Shown here in pieces: positions 11,300 through 23,146 of a DNA stretch of 64,000 nucleotides. The stretch lies in NCBI GenBank assembly GCA_002786025.1, contig NHNW01000099.1, positions 1-64,000 on the forward strand. Direction: 5' to 3'. The notes beneath the pieces were generated by a model that was given only the letters and a program-made list of their open reading frames with translations, did not search any database and was not told the origin of the DNA. Made by a program: the position numbers and the translations under genes. The stretch is from Zasmidium citrigriseum. Lineage: Eukaryota; Ascomycota; Dothideomycetes; Mycosphaerellales; Mycosphaerellaceae. Position 1 is the stretch's first letter, and each line of letters opens with the position of its first letter.

Positions 11300-13527
11300 A
11301 GTACGATACCGCGGGCTCTTATGCTCTTTAGGAGGTTAGGGTTCATTTCCTAGGAAGGTTTTGCTTTCTCTGGTTCCTTCTCGTCACAGGCATGATCCAT
11401 AGCTTCCTCGAAAAGCATCTTCTTCACTCCGCAGGGTAGAGCTCCCCCTACGATAGTATGACTCTTCTCCATCTACTAGGGTGCCAATAGGGCATTATCC
11501 TAGAACACTTCCCAATCTTCCCACCTAACATCACCCTCAAAATACTCCTCCTTACCATTATCATCCTCCTCTTCCTCTCCTACCAATTCCTATATCTACT
11601 GCTTCAATCCATCCAGTCCCTACAAATCTCCCCTATTTAGATCTTCTATTAATTCCTTAAACGAAGGCAATTAATCTTCTCGCAACATCGCAGCCGCACG
11701 CAAGACTCGCCTCGCAGTAACAACTTCCTCCTTCTCGCCTTCCTCCTTTCCTGCTTCTTCCATTTCCTTCATCCTCTAACCGATCAAAGTCTTCCCTACT
11801 TCTCTTACTATCAAACTCAACCTCGCTTTCAACTCCCTTTCCCGCTCTAATTCCTGCGGCCCTTTAGCCACCACCCTATCTTAGACAAATTCCCCTTCAA
11901 AATTTCCTCTCCCCCTCGTTCTTCTCGCAATAGGCTCATCCTCCTTAACCCCTTCTGCATTAACTTCTTCTTCTTTAGATTCCTTATCGTTAGCTTCTTC
12001 TCCATTAGAAACTATTCCGCTATGCTCTCCCTCAATACCGCGTTCGCGGAAGGGAAGAACTCGTTTTAGCCTTTCCTAAGCAAAGGTCGTTCCTATTAAT
12101 GTAGTACTATCCAGTTCCTCGAGCAGGTAGGTTGCAGTTGCTTCCTTCACTTTCCGAATACGATATGGCCCTCTCTATCGATATGCAAGCTTGTGCGATC
12201 GAGACATCTTTAGATTATCCCTGTAAACTATAACAAGATCACCCTTCTTGAACCTCTCGAATGATGCATTGTTCCTCTCATCGTAGTAATCCTTCGCCTC
12301 AGCTCGCAATCTTTTTATTCTACTAATTAATTCTTCCTTCTTACCCTCAACTCTCTCTAGCTGTATTACTCTGTACTGCAACAACGTTACTCGATCCTTT
12401 ACTTCTCCCCAATCGTAGTTCCTAAAGCTCGGGTATTTAGCCTTAATAGGCAAGATTGTCGTAAAAGCTAGAAATAGTTCCGTAGGAGTCTTGTTTGTAA
12501 GCGAGCTTACTATTGTTCGATTGGCCCAGAGCAATAGATAAACCCATTTCCTCCACCCTTTCCCTGTTCCCCCTATTAACTTCGACAATGCATCTAAAAT
12601 TAGCCTATGCCCAACTTCGATATGCCCATTTGCTCTTGCATTGTAGGCTAAGATCTTAATCCTTCTCACACCCATGCTAAGCAACAACTTCTTAACTTCC
12701 CCCTTATGCTGCCTTAATCCATCAAGAATAATTTCCTTAGGCACCCCATACCTGCACATTACTTCTTAATAAAGGAAGTCCACAATCTGGAATGCTGTCA
12801 ACTCCTTCGTAGCACAATCTCTAGTCTTTCCTTCTACCTAGCTATAGAATGTCTCCCTCGCTATTATAATACATCCCTTCCTATCTACATGCATAGGATC
12901 TGCTGCCTACTTCCTTCTAACAACTTGTAGGTAACTCGGATGCAACTTAGTTGCTCGCTTCGATCTATTCCGGAAGTTGCATTCTGCGCAAGATCGATAA
13001 TGCTAGGAGACTTCTAACCACAAGCCTTCCTACTAGTATCGAGTAGCAACCTTCTAAAACGTTGCTTCTAGTCCTCGGTGTCCCCCTTCTTTATGCATTG
13101 CATGCACAATTACCTTCCTCGCATCCACATCATCGATAACCCTCTACAATAGGCCATTTAGCTTCGTCTGCCTCCACAACTTCTTCCCCTTCATAACATA
13201 CTTCCTCGCTTACTTCTGTAGACTCCGATATCTTAACCTGCTCATTCCCGGGGGTCTCCTCATCTTCGTAATAACAAAGGCAAGCTACTAATGCTCTTCG
13301 CTATACGAATCATCTAGAACATCCCCCTTATCTAAGATATCACCCTTATTATCAACTTCTTCAACTCTTCTCCTTCTAGCGAAGAACAAAGATGCATCTA
13401 CAAACTCCTTAATATCTTGCTCTTCTTCCATCTCCCTTACTTCCTCCGTAGTTAGAGGCTTCCTTAACAACCCATCTATAGTAGAATTCTTCTTCCTAGG
13501 CACATGCCTCACCTTAAAGGTAAACAA
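11300..13527 (-). pseudogene. integrase region of pol, with acidic tail
   Basis: Retroviral-type integrase inserting element cDNA into the host chromosome. Near 12960-13060 a zinc-binding N-terminal part is readable, ending CAEC. The catalytic core runs about 12900-12480: first Asp in a DPMHVD reading, second Asp in ILDGLRQHKG, and Glu in NGHIEVGH. The NKTPTELFLAF reading follows, then a C-terminal DNA-binding part ending near 12150 and a Glu-rich tail to about 11300. In-frame TAG/TAA stops interrupt it. The segment at 13288-13527 is the RNase H-integrase linker (VRHVPRKKNSTIDGLLR). Confidence 0.8.
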
Positions 13528-13533
13528 TCGAAT

Positions 13534-13896
13534 CTAAGCCACCCATCTTGCTATCGAAGAGTTCGGCAAATCCGAGGCTAGCCTGTTCAATTGATGAACT
13601 AGAGTCTTCGCATCCGTCTTAATAAAGAAGAACACCCTAAACAGCCAAGGCTTTAACTTCTTCAATGCCTTCACAATCGTAAGGCATTCTAGCTTTCCCG
13701 CATTATTCCTTCCCTCCGAAGGATTCCATAGTCTACTCTCATACCTATAGATCTTCCGAACTTCCCCTTCCATCTGCATTAACACTGCTCCCCATCCTTG
13801 TAGGCATGCATCCACTACTATAATAATATTCCCTGCATCATCCGAGTAATCTACGGTCTTTAATGCGGGTGCACTCGTTAGAGCAGCCGCAAGCAC
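13534..13896 (-). pseudogene. RNase H domain of pol
   Basis: Degrades the RNA strand of the RNA-DNA hybrid during reverse transcription. The frame shows the first catalytic Asp in VVDACLQGWGAVLMQ, a SRLWNPSE reading, the Glu in GKLECLTIVKALKKLKPWL and a further Asp in FFIKTDAKTLVHQLNRL. It continues upstream without a clear boundary from RT and downstream into the integrase linker. The order RT-RNase H-integrase places the element in the Ty3/Gypsy superfamily. Confidence 0.85.
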
Positions 13897-13899
13897 ATT

Positions 13900-15120
13900 C
13901 TTCGCCTTCTTCTAATCCTTTCCCTACAGGAATGTAGCATTCTTCCTTATTAACTTAAAGAGAGGATTCGCCTTAATAGCAAACTTCTTAATGAAGAATC
14001 TAAAGTAGGTGCACACTCCCACAAAACCTCTTACTTCCGAGACATTCTTCGGCTCTAGCTACTCGAGGATCTTCTCCACTTAATAGGGATTCGGCTTCCT
14101 TCCTTCCTAATTTATAACGTATCCCACAATATCCATCTCTATTGCGAGGAAGTAAGTTTTCCCCCTATTGATTGTTAGCCCTACCCTCTCTATATCCGCT
14201 AACACTTCATCCATCCACATAATGTGCTTAACAACAAACCTTCGCATTCTAGGTTCAATCTCCTTACCCTCGTAGTCTGTCTTCGGCCCTTTAATAGGAA
14301 CATTATCTACGAATGGCTTGTATCGATAAGAAATGTAATCGAGAAGAATTACATCTATAATCCTGCAGCACTAACCTATAGAATTCGTTGCTCCCTAAGG
14401 AAGTGTTGTCATCCTATACATTCCAAGAGGTGTAGAGAATCTAGTTAAATCTCTGCAGCAAATGCATAGGCCGAACTAATTATATCCTAAGAACAGATTA
14501 GTAAGGGTAAAAACTCTGCATCTAGCAAAATCCTCGGAGAATCCATCGGTCTTAGGTGGCAAATACTTATCCCGCATAGTAACTCGATTAATCTCAGTTA
14601 CTACATTAATAAGCTAGTAGTCATCCTAGGGCTGCTTCTTCTTCTTTAGATCCACAACCTTCTTCTTGTTCACATTCTTCTTCACAAGGAACCATGGATT
14701 CCGGTAAGCTCCGCAACATAGCTTAATTACCCTATTCTTTAGCCTTTGGCGCAACATCTCTTTAACAATTGCCTTCAAACTCGGGTGTAGTTTGAATCCA
14801 GGATGCTGCTATGGTTCATACGGAACAGTGGCAATTGGCTAAGGTCGAGCAACTTCCAGTTTCACTCTCCCAATGTAAGTAAAGTCCTATGCGAGAACCT
14901 TCTCCCTGTTGTAGAGCATCTCCGTAAACAACTTCTATTCTCCCTCCTTTAGATCCATCCCAACCTTCAAATCTTTCAATCTCTGCTTAGTCAACCTGCT
15001 TCCTCGCGCAATTTCCGAGAACTTCTTAATTAAATACTTCCTATCAAATGGCCTAGTTCCCTCCGGCAACTTCGCTTCCTTCGCCAACATCTCCTTCTTC
15101 CAATAAATGTTCACCTATGG
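13900..15120 (-). pseudogene. reverse transcriptase domain of pol, active site altered
   Basis: RNA-dependent DNA polymerase of the element. On the minus strand the active-site motif reads FVDN followed by VPIKGPKTDYE, at about 14270-14313. The second Asp codon of the expected FVDD is AAT (plus 14302-14304), a G-to-A change in TpG context as RIP makes. Downstream the fingers/thumb part reads LADIERVGLTINRGKTYF and VRGFVGVCTYFRFFIKKFA. Several in-frame stops are present. RT is therefore inactive both by truncation and by loss of a catalytic residue. Confidence 0.85.
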
Positions 15121-15134
15121 CGAATAGCTCTTCG

Positions 15135-15545
15135 TTATAGACACATCCGCATCGACAGGTCGTATCTTGTTAGCCTTCCTTTTGTAGAGAGTAAAGGCTC
15201 CAGGAAAATCCAGTCTAAACAACGAATGCACTCCCGGGAATCCGGGCAATNNNNNNNNNNNNNNNNNNNNNNNNNNNNNNNNNNNNNNNNNNNNNNNNNN
15301 NNNNNNNNNNNNNNNNNNNNNNNNNNNNNNNNNNNNNNNNNNNNNNNATCTTCCTTATCCTTAGGATCTAGCTCAACTATGCACCCCGCAATAATCTCCT
15401 CATCTTCATAAACTCTTGGAACCCCTTCTACCTCCCATGTGATGTCTAGGTAGATAGAAGGCCTAACAAACCCAGCTGTATATCCCCTTCCGATCCTTAC
15501 GCTAGCAAAGTTCCTACCACCTGTCTTCTCGAGCACTTCTTCCAT
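15135..15545 (-). pseudogene. protease-RT linker of pol, interrupted by assembly gap
   Basis: A minus-strand frame starting MEEVLEKTGGRNFASVRIG runs to the 97-N gap and resumes beyond it. It lies between the protease and RT. The gap means neither length nor frame across it can be trusted. Confidence 0.6.
15251..15347. other. assembly gap of 97 N
   Basis: A run of N inside pol of the LTR element. It may be a scaffold join of estimated size, so the element length is approximate. Confidence 1.
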
Positions 15546-15599
15546 CGTTTGGCATGCTGTTCGATTATTTCCAGCTAAGAAGGTTATAGTCTTGCTATT

Positions 15600-16340
15600 C
15601 TTATTCGCAATGGTTCCTTCCTAGCTTCCATTATTACAATTCTTCGTAAGAAGTCGAGTCTTTATAGTCCATAGCCTCCCGAGAATTAAGGGCATTCCAG
15701 GTTGATCCGTAACAAAGAAATCCATGTAGTAGGTAACTCCAAAAACATCCACTAAGACATTCTTACTTACTCCCTTGAAAACCGTAATCCCTCCGAGCCC
15801 TTGTATAGTTATGTTCGACACAGGCTACATAGGCAATCCTACATTTCGCAACACTGTTTAACTTATTAAACATGCCTTACTCCCTTCATTAATCAATCCT
15901 CTAAAGCAATACTTCTTGCCTACTCCTAGCTTCACAATTACCTATAGGCTTGGAACAAGAGCATATGTCTACTTTACCGCAGAAAGGTCATATTCCTTAT
16001 TAACTCTTCCCTTCTTCATTCTAGCAGGCAGCGTGGGTAACTTGCTATCGTATTCGACAAGTCGACAAGTTGTCTAGTTCGGAAGTTAATTACCTGCCTT
16101 CATGCATCTTCCTATCTGTCCTCCTTATACGGAGAATCCACTTCCAATTACAACTGCTTGCTCCCTTTTAGCCTTCGCCTGCCATTCTATCACGCTTATC
16201 CCTTGCAAGATTTCTTCGGCTTCTTCGTAATAAGTGCTTTCCTCGAGAGGAATGCCTAGTTCCACCTCCTTATCCAACTCCCGTAGATACTTGCATGTGG
16301 CTTGGAAGCAGAATAAGCTCGATCCTTTTATCGTTCCCAT
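15600..16340 (-). pseudogene. aspartic protease region of the LTR element, catalytic Asp lost
   Basis: A retropepsin-like protease would cleave the Gag-Pol polyprotein. On the minus strand near 15870-15900 the active-site-like stretch reads FRGLINEGSKACLI. Related fungal elements usually have Asp in place of the Asn (AAT, plus 15888-15890) and Glu in place of the Lys; both changes fit G-to-A in TpG context. The following part (15621-15821) reads SNITIQGLGGITVFKGVSK and DFFVTDQPGMPLILGR, typical of the retropepsin second half. Stops are present upstream. Confidence 0.7.
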
Positions 16341-16799
16341 CTGCTTTCTCCGATGCGCTCTCTAGAATCTCAATGCCTCCCTAAATGCTTCCGTGTTCTA
16401 AATCCTCTAGTAAACCACTCGCTAGAAATCCTTGCTGTAAAGCAACAAATCCTTAACATTATAGCCACCTACCGAGACAGGTAGGCTTAACAGGAAGTCT
16501 GTCCAGAAGAGATTAACCTTAGAGACCCCTTTTAGTTAATCCGTAGCAGCTTGTTCCCTAAACCCATACTCCTTCCCATATCCTTTTAATCTAATAGTCT
16601 TCGGCTTCTTCTTGTTCGGGGGATTAACAGGTCTCGGCCCAAGTTTAGGTTCAACCCTCAATTCTTTACTTAATCCTTCCGAGAACAAGATTCCCTTATC
16701 CTCCATTTCCTTATCTTCATCTTAATCACGCCCTTAAGTCTAAGATTGAGACTAAGACTAGGAAGCTCCTTGCTTCGAAGACTCCGCTCTTAACGCCTT

Positions 16800-18860
16800 A
16801 TTATGTTGCCGCCTTACTGCATTAATCCTTTCCCTCTCTTCCTCCATTGCTTTATCTAACCTCTTCTTCTTAGCTTGCTTCCTGCGATTGTTCTTAAGGA
16901 TTACCTTCGGATGATTACCTAGCTTGTTAACTCGATTCTCTCGCTAGTTCGGCTTTAATAGATTAACAGCCTTCTGCTTCCCTTTATGTAACGGCATCCT
17001 CGCAGGTATTACAGTCCCAATAGGTTCCCCTCTTCCTTCATCCGCAGGAATCTTATTAATAGCCAAAACTCTTGCTCCCTAATCTTCATGCTACAAATCC
17101 TTAAGCGCAATAATAAACTCTTCCTCATCCGGGTAGCCATCCCTTTGTAGAGAAGCTAAAGTTCCTCGTGCCTAGGCATCCTTCGAAGATTCTGCAACAT
17201 TGCTTATATCTCCTCTCTCCTATCCCCATTCCTTCAACTTGTCCGGCATTAGGCTTCCGCTATACCAAAACACTCGCTTTCTAGTCTTGCTTTCTAACAC
17301 AGGAATAATATACTTTAGCTTTAGGTAGTTCGCATCCTATATAAAGCGAATTACTTCCTTGTTTGGACTGTTAGGCCCTCTAGTATACTATCTTCCCTTC
17401 TCCTAATGGCATTGCTTCGAATGCTCTAGGAAGCTGTACTCGCTGCATTCTCTAGCAAAATGATTCTTGTTACCGTAGAGCTAACAGACTCCCTACATGT
17501 AATCTAGAATGTCCCTCTTCTTCCCCTTGTACCCTTCACTTCCATTTGCCCCATTCTAAGCAGCAAAGCTGTTCCATTCCCGCAATAACTCTTCTCTTCT
17601 CGCCTAATCCGCATTAACAGGCTAAACTATTGAGGGGTTTACTACATTCGCAACCTTCTCTATAAATGCGAGCCCCTTTCCGAAGTTTAGGGTCATTTGC
17701 TCTAGTCTCTGACCCATCTGCTCAATCTGCTCCTCAATCGCATCTTGCCTATCCTTCGCAAGGTACTTGTCTTGTGATTTGACGGCAAAGGGCGAAGTCT
17801 TCTAACCTGTTACCCTCTCCTTCTACGAATCCACAATGCCTTGCACCCTGTTAACAATTAGCTCTGGCCCATATACTTGTCTCACCCCTTCTTGTCTACG
17901 AATTAACTTCTAAGCTTTAGCATAGATCTTCTCGAACCTCTAATAACTCGCTAGATTGCTAGGTAAGATCTTAAGTCGTGTGTAGACCTTCTTCGCAATG
18001 CTAACTAGCAAACCTTTTAGGAACAACCTGCTCTTCTAATTCGGAGAAAGCTCTCCTTCCGGCAATTTGTTGCAGATTGCTCTAAACTGTCTATAGTATT
18101 TAGTAGGATCAGATTTAACAGGCAATAACTTCTTACAAAACTTGCCTAGATACTCAACTGTGCTCGTTTAAGCAATGCTGTCTCTGCTAAAGTACTCCTG
18201 CAGGAAGTTCTTCCGGAACTCCTAATAGTTTCCTTCCTCGAATCTAGCGATTGTCTTCACTGCATCTCGCGTGTACGTGTCGCAGTTCCGAGCAAACCTC
18301 TTCAACTTGCCTTTATTATTTTCCAATGGCGCATATTCTTTAATTAGCGCCTCAAATCTTTCGAGGAAAGCAGTTGCCTCACTCCCATCGAACATTAGAT
18401 TCTCTGTCCCTCCGGGAGCTAGCTATCTTCTTCCTCCGAGAGTAGTAACAAGTTGCATCATCTCTTCTATTGCTTGTAGCCTCGCTAATGCCTTGTCCTT
18501 CTCGATTCTGGATTTGGTAGCAGATGGCTCAGGATTAATATCCACAAGGGGTCGTTTGCCTTAGGCCTTCGCACCTAACCCGCTACTGCCTTCTCCCGCA
18601 TTATTAGCTGCAAAGGCATCTGTATTACTCGATTCGCTCACAACCCTAGTAGGGTGTAGCGGATCTCGCATAGTTCGAAATGCTAGCTCCATAGGAATTA
18701 GTTGGCCACTCGGAGCATAGGTAGAAACCTCCCCCTAAGCAACCCCAGCATCATCCATAGCTCCAGTTCCAGAATAGGAATCAATTAATCCAAAAAGGTA
18801 GTCGTAATCAATGTTAGCAGCTTCTCCCTACTCAATCCTAAGCTTAGAGCGGGAAGTTGC
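16800..18860 (-). pseudogene. gag of the LTR element
   Basis: Structural protein forming the particle. Readable minus-strand segments include LMFDGSEATAFLERFEALI (about 18340-18400), RDAVKTIARFEEGNY and KSRLFLKGL, the pattern of fungal Ty3/Gypsy Gag. A CCHC zinc knuckle near 17440-17490 reads C-x2-Y-x4-H-x4-C: its second Cys is Tyr, from TGT to TAT, which fits RIP. The N terminus probably lies near 18750-18860. Several CAG/CAA-to-stop changes interrupt the frame. Confidence 0.75.
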
Positions 18861-19030
18861 GGGCTCGTTGCTAGCTAGGTAGAATCCTCGTAGGTAGGGC
18901 AATTGTCGGGGTCAAAGTAATGCCCTCTCTAGAAGATTTTCTCACCTGAGAATGTCGAGCTCGCCTAAACCTCTAGAAACACGTGCTCGTCGCAAAATCC
19001 TTAGCGAAATGGCAGTTCTTCTTGCCGATG

Positions 19031-19058
19031 GATTTCTTAGCCCATAGGCTAGGAAATC
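19031..19058. repeat. dispersed palindromic motif, copy 3 (most complete)
   Basis: A nearly perfect 28-bp palindrome with arms GATTTCTTAGCC and GGCTAGGAAATC. It lies in the untranslated leader between the 5' LTR and gag. The same core occurs near 7799 and 11145 elsewhere in the element. Confidence 0.65.
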
Positions 19059-19350
19059 ACCAAGTCCAGAATTCCTTCGATTCCTCGCTATCTTTGGCCT
19101 AGTTCCAGTTTCCGCAAATGTCCAGGCAATCCAGAAGGTGTCAATGCCTTCCCGGAGTCCAATTCCAGTTCAGTTTCCAGTCAATGGCCGAGATAAGGTC
19201 GAAATCCGAAGGAGAAATCCAGCAGCTTAGTGATCCCGCATACTAGTAAGCCTTAAAACCCTCAACAGATCAAAACCAACCAAAGCCTCAAATCCACAAC
19301 AAACAACACTTGATTTTTCGCAGTTGAGCCCCGCCTTCGGCTCCAGAAGA

Positions 19351-19791
19351 TGTGGGAGGGCAACACTAACCACACAATAGTGATCTTGTTCCCTTACTAG
19401 CCACGAGGCCCAAGATGCTTCCGGGTCCTCCTACGAAGGAGGATTGTCGATAGCCTCGTTGAAGGAAGGAATCAAACAAGGAGTAACAAGAGAAGTTCAA
19501 GGCTCGCTAAGACTAAAGCAAGAGAACAAGGCAAGGCAATCAAGGTAGAAAACAAGGCTTAAGCAAGGGATAACACAAGGCTCTCAATTTAATAGGGTCA
19601 AAATCACAATCTTCTTCTCGCAGAACGCTTCAATTCGAATTTAGTACATAGCATGTGTTATATAAGAGTCTGTTGCCTGCCTATAAGAGATCTCATCTCA
19701 AACCCCTCGCCACAAGATAATAGGCCACTTCCCCGGATCAGAATTAGGCTAGGAACCCCTAAGTTGAAGGAAGTGATGTTGCTCGCCAACA
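19351..19791 (-). repeat. 5' LTR (right)
   Basis: 441 bp from TGTGGGAGGG to GCCAACA on the + strand. It contains the promoter for the minus-strand element RNA; a TTATATAA word on the minus strand near 19666-19673 is a TATA candidate. Differences from the other LTR are all transitions. Confidence 0.9.
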
Positions 19792-22700
19792 CTACCTTAC
19801 TAAATAACTAAGTACCTATAGTAGCCTATCTCGTCTAGCTAACGACGTTAAACTAAGCCGTCCTACTAGGTACTATTAAACCTAGCCGCCGTACTACTAG
19901 GGCGTTATCTAAGCTATCTTACTAGGTACTAATAAACCTAGCTACTAAGCTAAAGGCGTTAACTAAGCGGGTAGCGCCTAGCCTTAACGTTAACGCTATC
20001 GCCGTCTATCTAGAATCGATAAGATTCTACTTAGTTAGTAACGATATCTTATCTTTATTATTTAGTCTTCTACTCGCCTAGGTCTACCTCTTTAGCTTTA
20101 TAGCTACTATTAGGGTACTTAGCGAGGTACCTCTCTTACCTATACGGTCGCTTTAAGTAGGCCTAGTATAAGGGTCGACTAGCGTTCTCGCTTAGCTAGT
20201 CCTCTAAGAGGCGTAGGGTTTAGAGGCTTAGCTTAAAGCGTCCTTTAGGGAGGCTCTTATTAATAATATAGTTACTATAATATATAACTAGCTAGGCTAC
20301 GGCGATATATATCCTAGTACTAATATTACTATAAGAGTTATACGCGATCCGCCTAGTACGCTTTAGTAAGGCGTTAAACTATCTATACTATTATTACGAG
20401 AAGTACCTTTACTATACAGTCTTCTTAGCTATAAAAGAGGCGCTTAGATACTATACGTTATCTAGTACTATTAGTTACTAAGTTCTAACTCTTAAGCTTA
20501 TCTCTTAAGATATCTTAGGCTTATAAGATTAGACTTTATCTAAAGGCGTTATCGATACTATCGACTTCGTTAGAGGCTACTACTTCTAGTTATTAATAAC
20601 TAGCGCTATTATTCCTTAGCCCTTTTATATACTACCTTAGGCTACTCGAAGGTCTACTATATAGGTAATAGTTTACTTATAGAACTAATAGCTCTAGTTA
20701 TAGCGGTTTAGTACTTTACTTACTTATAAGAATATTATTAAACGTTATCCTCTATAGTATACTAATAATCTATACTACCGTTTATAGCGAAGGGCGGTTT
20801 CGACTAGCTTTAGCTAGTTTTAATAACCTACCTAGTAGAGAAGAGGGTCTTATACTAAACTTTAGATCCTTAAATCCCTTATCTATATATAAAGCCTCCG
20901 TTCCGCCTACCTACTTACTTTAGTAATAATAGGTAGTAGTACTATATATATTTCTCTAGGCTAGGCTAGCCTAGGGTAATAAGTATAGTAACGGGCTTAG
21001 CGATAATAGGCTTAGCGATAATAGGCTTAGCGATAATAGGCTTAATAATAGACGCGACGGCGATAGATTCGATATAGAGTAGGTAGTTATAGGCGTATAG
21101 ATCTAATAAGATAAAGTCGACTAAAGGTTTAGCTTATAGTAGGGTAGCTATAGTTTAGTATACGATTTAGATTTAGTTATATATATATCTATAAGTATAT
21201 ACCTACGTAGACGATAATTCGGTATATAATAAAGTCTAGATTAGTAATATAGCTAGCGGGTTAGAGATAGCGGAGGTATTTAAAAAGTCTAAAGCTAGGA
21301 AAGTTTAGGAAGGTATAAGCCGTAATAATATCTACGCCTAGATTTCGTACTATCTACGTAGGTAGCTAGGCTAGTACCTTATAGGCTTCCTAATACTACC
21401 TTTACTTTTATATTCTATTATTAAAACTATTAATAATAATACGCTCTTATTAATATAACCGACTATAACGAAATTATAAGTCTCTCGAATACTACTAACG
21501 CTCTTAAGTCCTTATAATCTATACGAATATACTCTAAGCCCTAGAATCCTTTAATAAGCGCCTCCCTAACTCTCGAGCTACCTCTAAGATACACGCTAGC
21601 TATAAGGGCTAGATATAATATTACTAGAGTCGAAGTTAGCGCTACTAATAGGCGAAGATAGTATAGTAGCGCTAGTACGAGATACTTAACTAGCTAATAT
21701 TATAGTACTATAAGTAGGAGGGGAAGGAGGACTATAGGCGATTTAGCGAGAGGTATCTATTATTATCTAGTTAATCTACTCTAGAGTAAGATTATTAAGC
21801 TTAGTAATATCGCTAATATTACTAAACCTAGACGGCGAGTCTCGACGTATAGCCTTAGTTAGCCTCTTAGTAGTTAATAGCCTACTAGCTAGGCGCTTAT
21901 CGCTAGTACTAGAGGTAGCGTTAGAGGCCGTACTAAGACTAAGACTAGAGATAGTAACGGGTCTAGTACCCCGAAAAGCCCCTAGTACTATAGCTATTAC
22001 GGCGGCTATAACGGAACCTAGCGTTAGCTATAGAGTTAGATTAACTTAAGACTAGGCGTTTAATAGAGTAGACTTTCGTATACTAACTCTTACTAAGTAG
22101 TTAAACGAGTTATTAATATCCTAACGACGATCTTCTAGCGTCTATACTAGACGAGTATCTTAGCTAGAGGTAGTACTAGAGGTAGCGCTAGATATAGCGC
22201 TAGATATACTCTAGCCTTAAGTACTCTAGCTTTAGGTACCTTAGTTAGTACTAGCGGTATCCTTCTTAGCCTACCGCTTACGCTTAATCTCGTCGTATAC
22301 CGCGATAGCTTTATTAGAGATATCGTTTAGCTAGATAATAATCTTAGGGTACTACTAGATCTAAACCTTAGTAGCCTCTAGCTTATAAGCCCTCTCGATA
22401 TCCTCCTAGGTAACCTCGACTAACTAATCTAGTCCGCCGCTACTACTACTCTTAAAGGTACTATAGATATCCTAAAGGATAAGGTTATCGATAAAGAAGT
22501 TAGTAGGAATCTTAAATATATAAGTCTTAGTATTATTATAGAACTAGACGTCCTTCTTAGCCTACTTAGATACCTAGTCCTTAATTAATAGTATCGTATA
22601 GGCGGGTAAAGTTCTAGCTTAAGGCGTAACTAGCTTTAGATCCTCTAGTAGCGGATCTAGTATATCTTCGTTCTTATATAGGTCTAGATTATAGATATTA

Positions 22701-23113
22701 TAGTAAAGCTCTACTAGTACTAGTCTATCTAGATAAGGATATACTACTTAATCTTCTCTAAAGTACTTATAGAGGATAGTAACTAGATACTTACTAGTAC
22801 TACTAAAACGAAGGCGCTCGTTCTAGGCTTAGCGAGTAATTAGTAGATAGTTCTCGCGCTTCTATATCTTAGTCTTAGTCTACTTCTTTACTATACTAGG
22901 CTCTTTAAAGTCCTCGTCCTCTTCGTCGTCCTCCTCGTCGTCCTCTTTATCGTTATTATATTACGCCTTCTCGCTAGGAAGGTTAGTCTAACGCTAGGCT
23001 CGAGGGATATAGATTAGTAGAACTATAATAGTATTATCGCGATACTACGTAGGTAGGCTAGAGTTCCTACGTAGACGCTTAGATAGAGAGAATTCTTACT
23101 AGTTTTAACCTCT

Positions 23114-23146
<33 letters not shown>

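Larger units (their letters stand above)
6996..19791 (-). mobile_element. Ty3/Gypsy-type LTR retrotransposon, 12.8 kb, minus strand
   Basis: Two 441-bp LTRs (6996-7436 and 19351-19791) bound an internal region read on the minus strand in the order gag, protease, RT, RNase H, integrase. Integrase after RNase H is the Ty3/Gypsy order. Bases 6992-6995 and 19792-19795 are both CTAC, a likely target-site duplication. Reading inward on the minus strand, a possible primer-binding site starting TGGAGCCG lies a few bases inside the right LTR, and a purine tract (GATGGGGTGGGGA) abuts the left LTR. The element is long for its class because about 4.7 kb lies between integrase and the 3' LTR. It carries RIP-type stops and lost catalytic residues, so it is not autonomous now. 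Confidence 0.9.
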
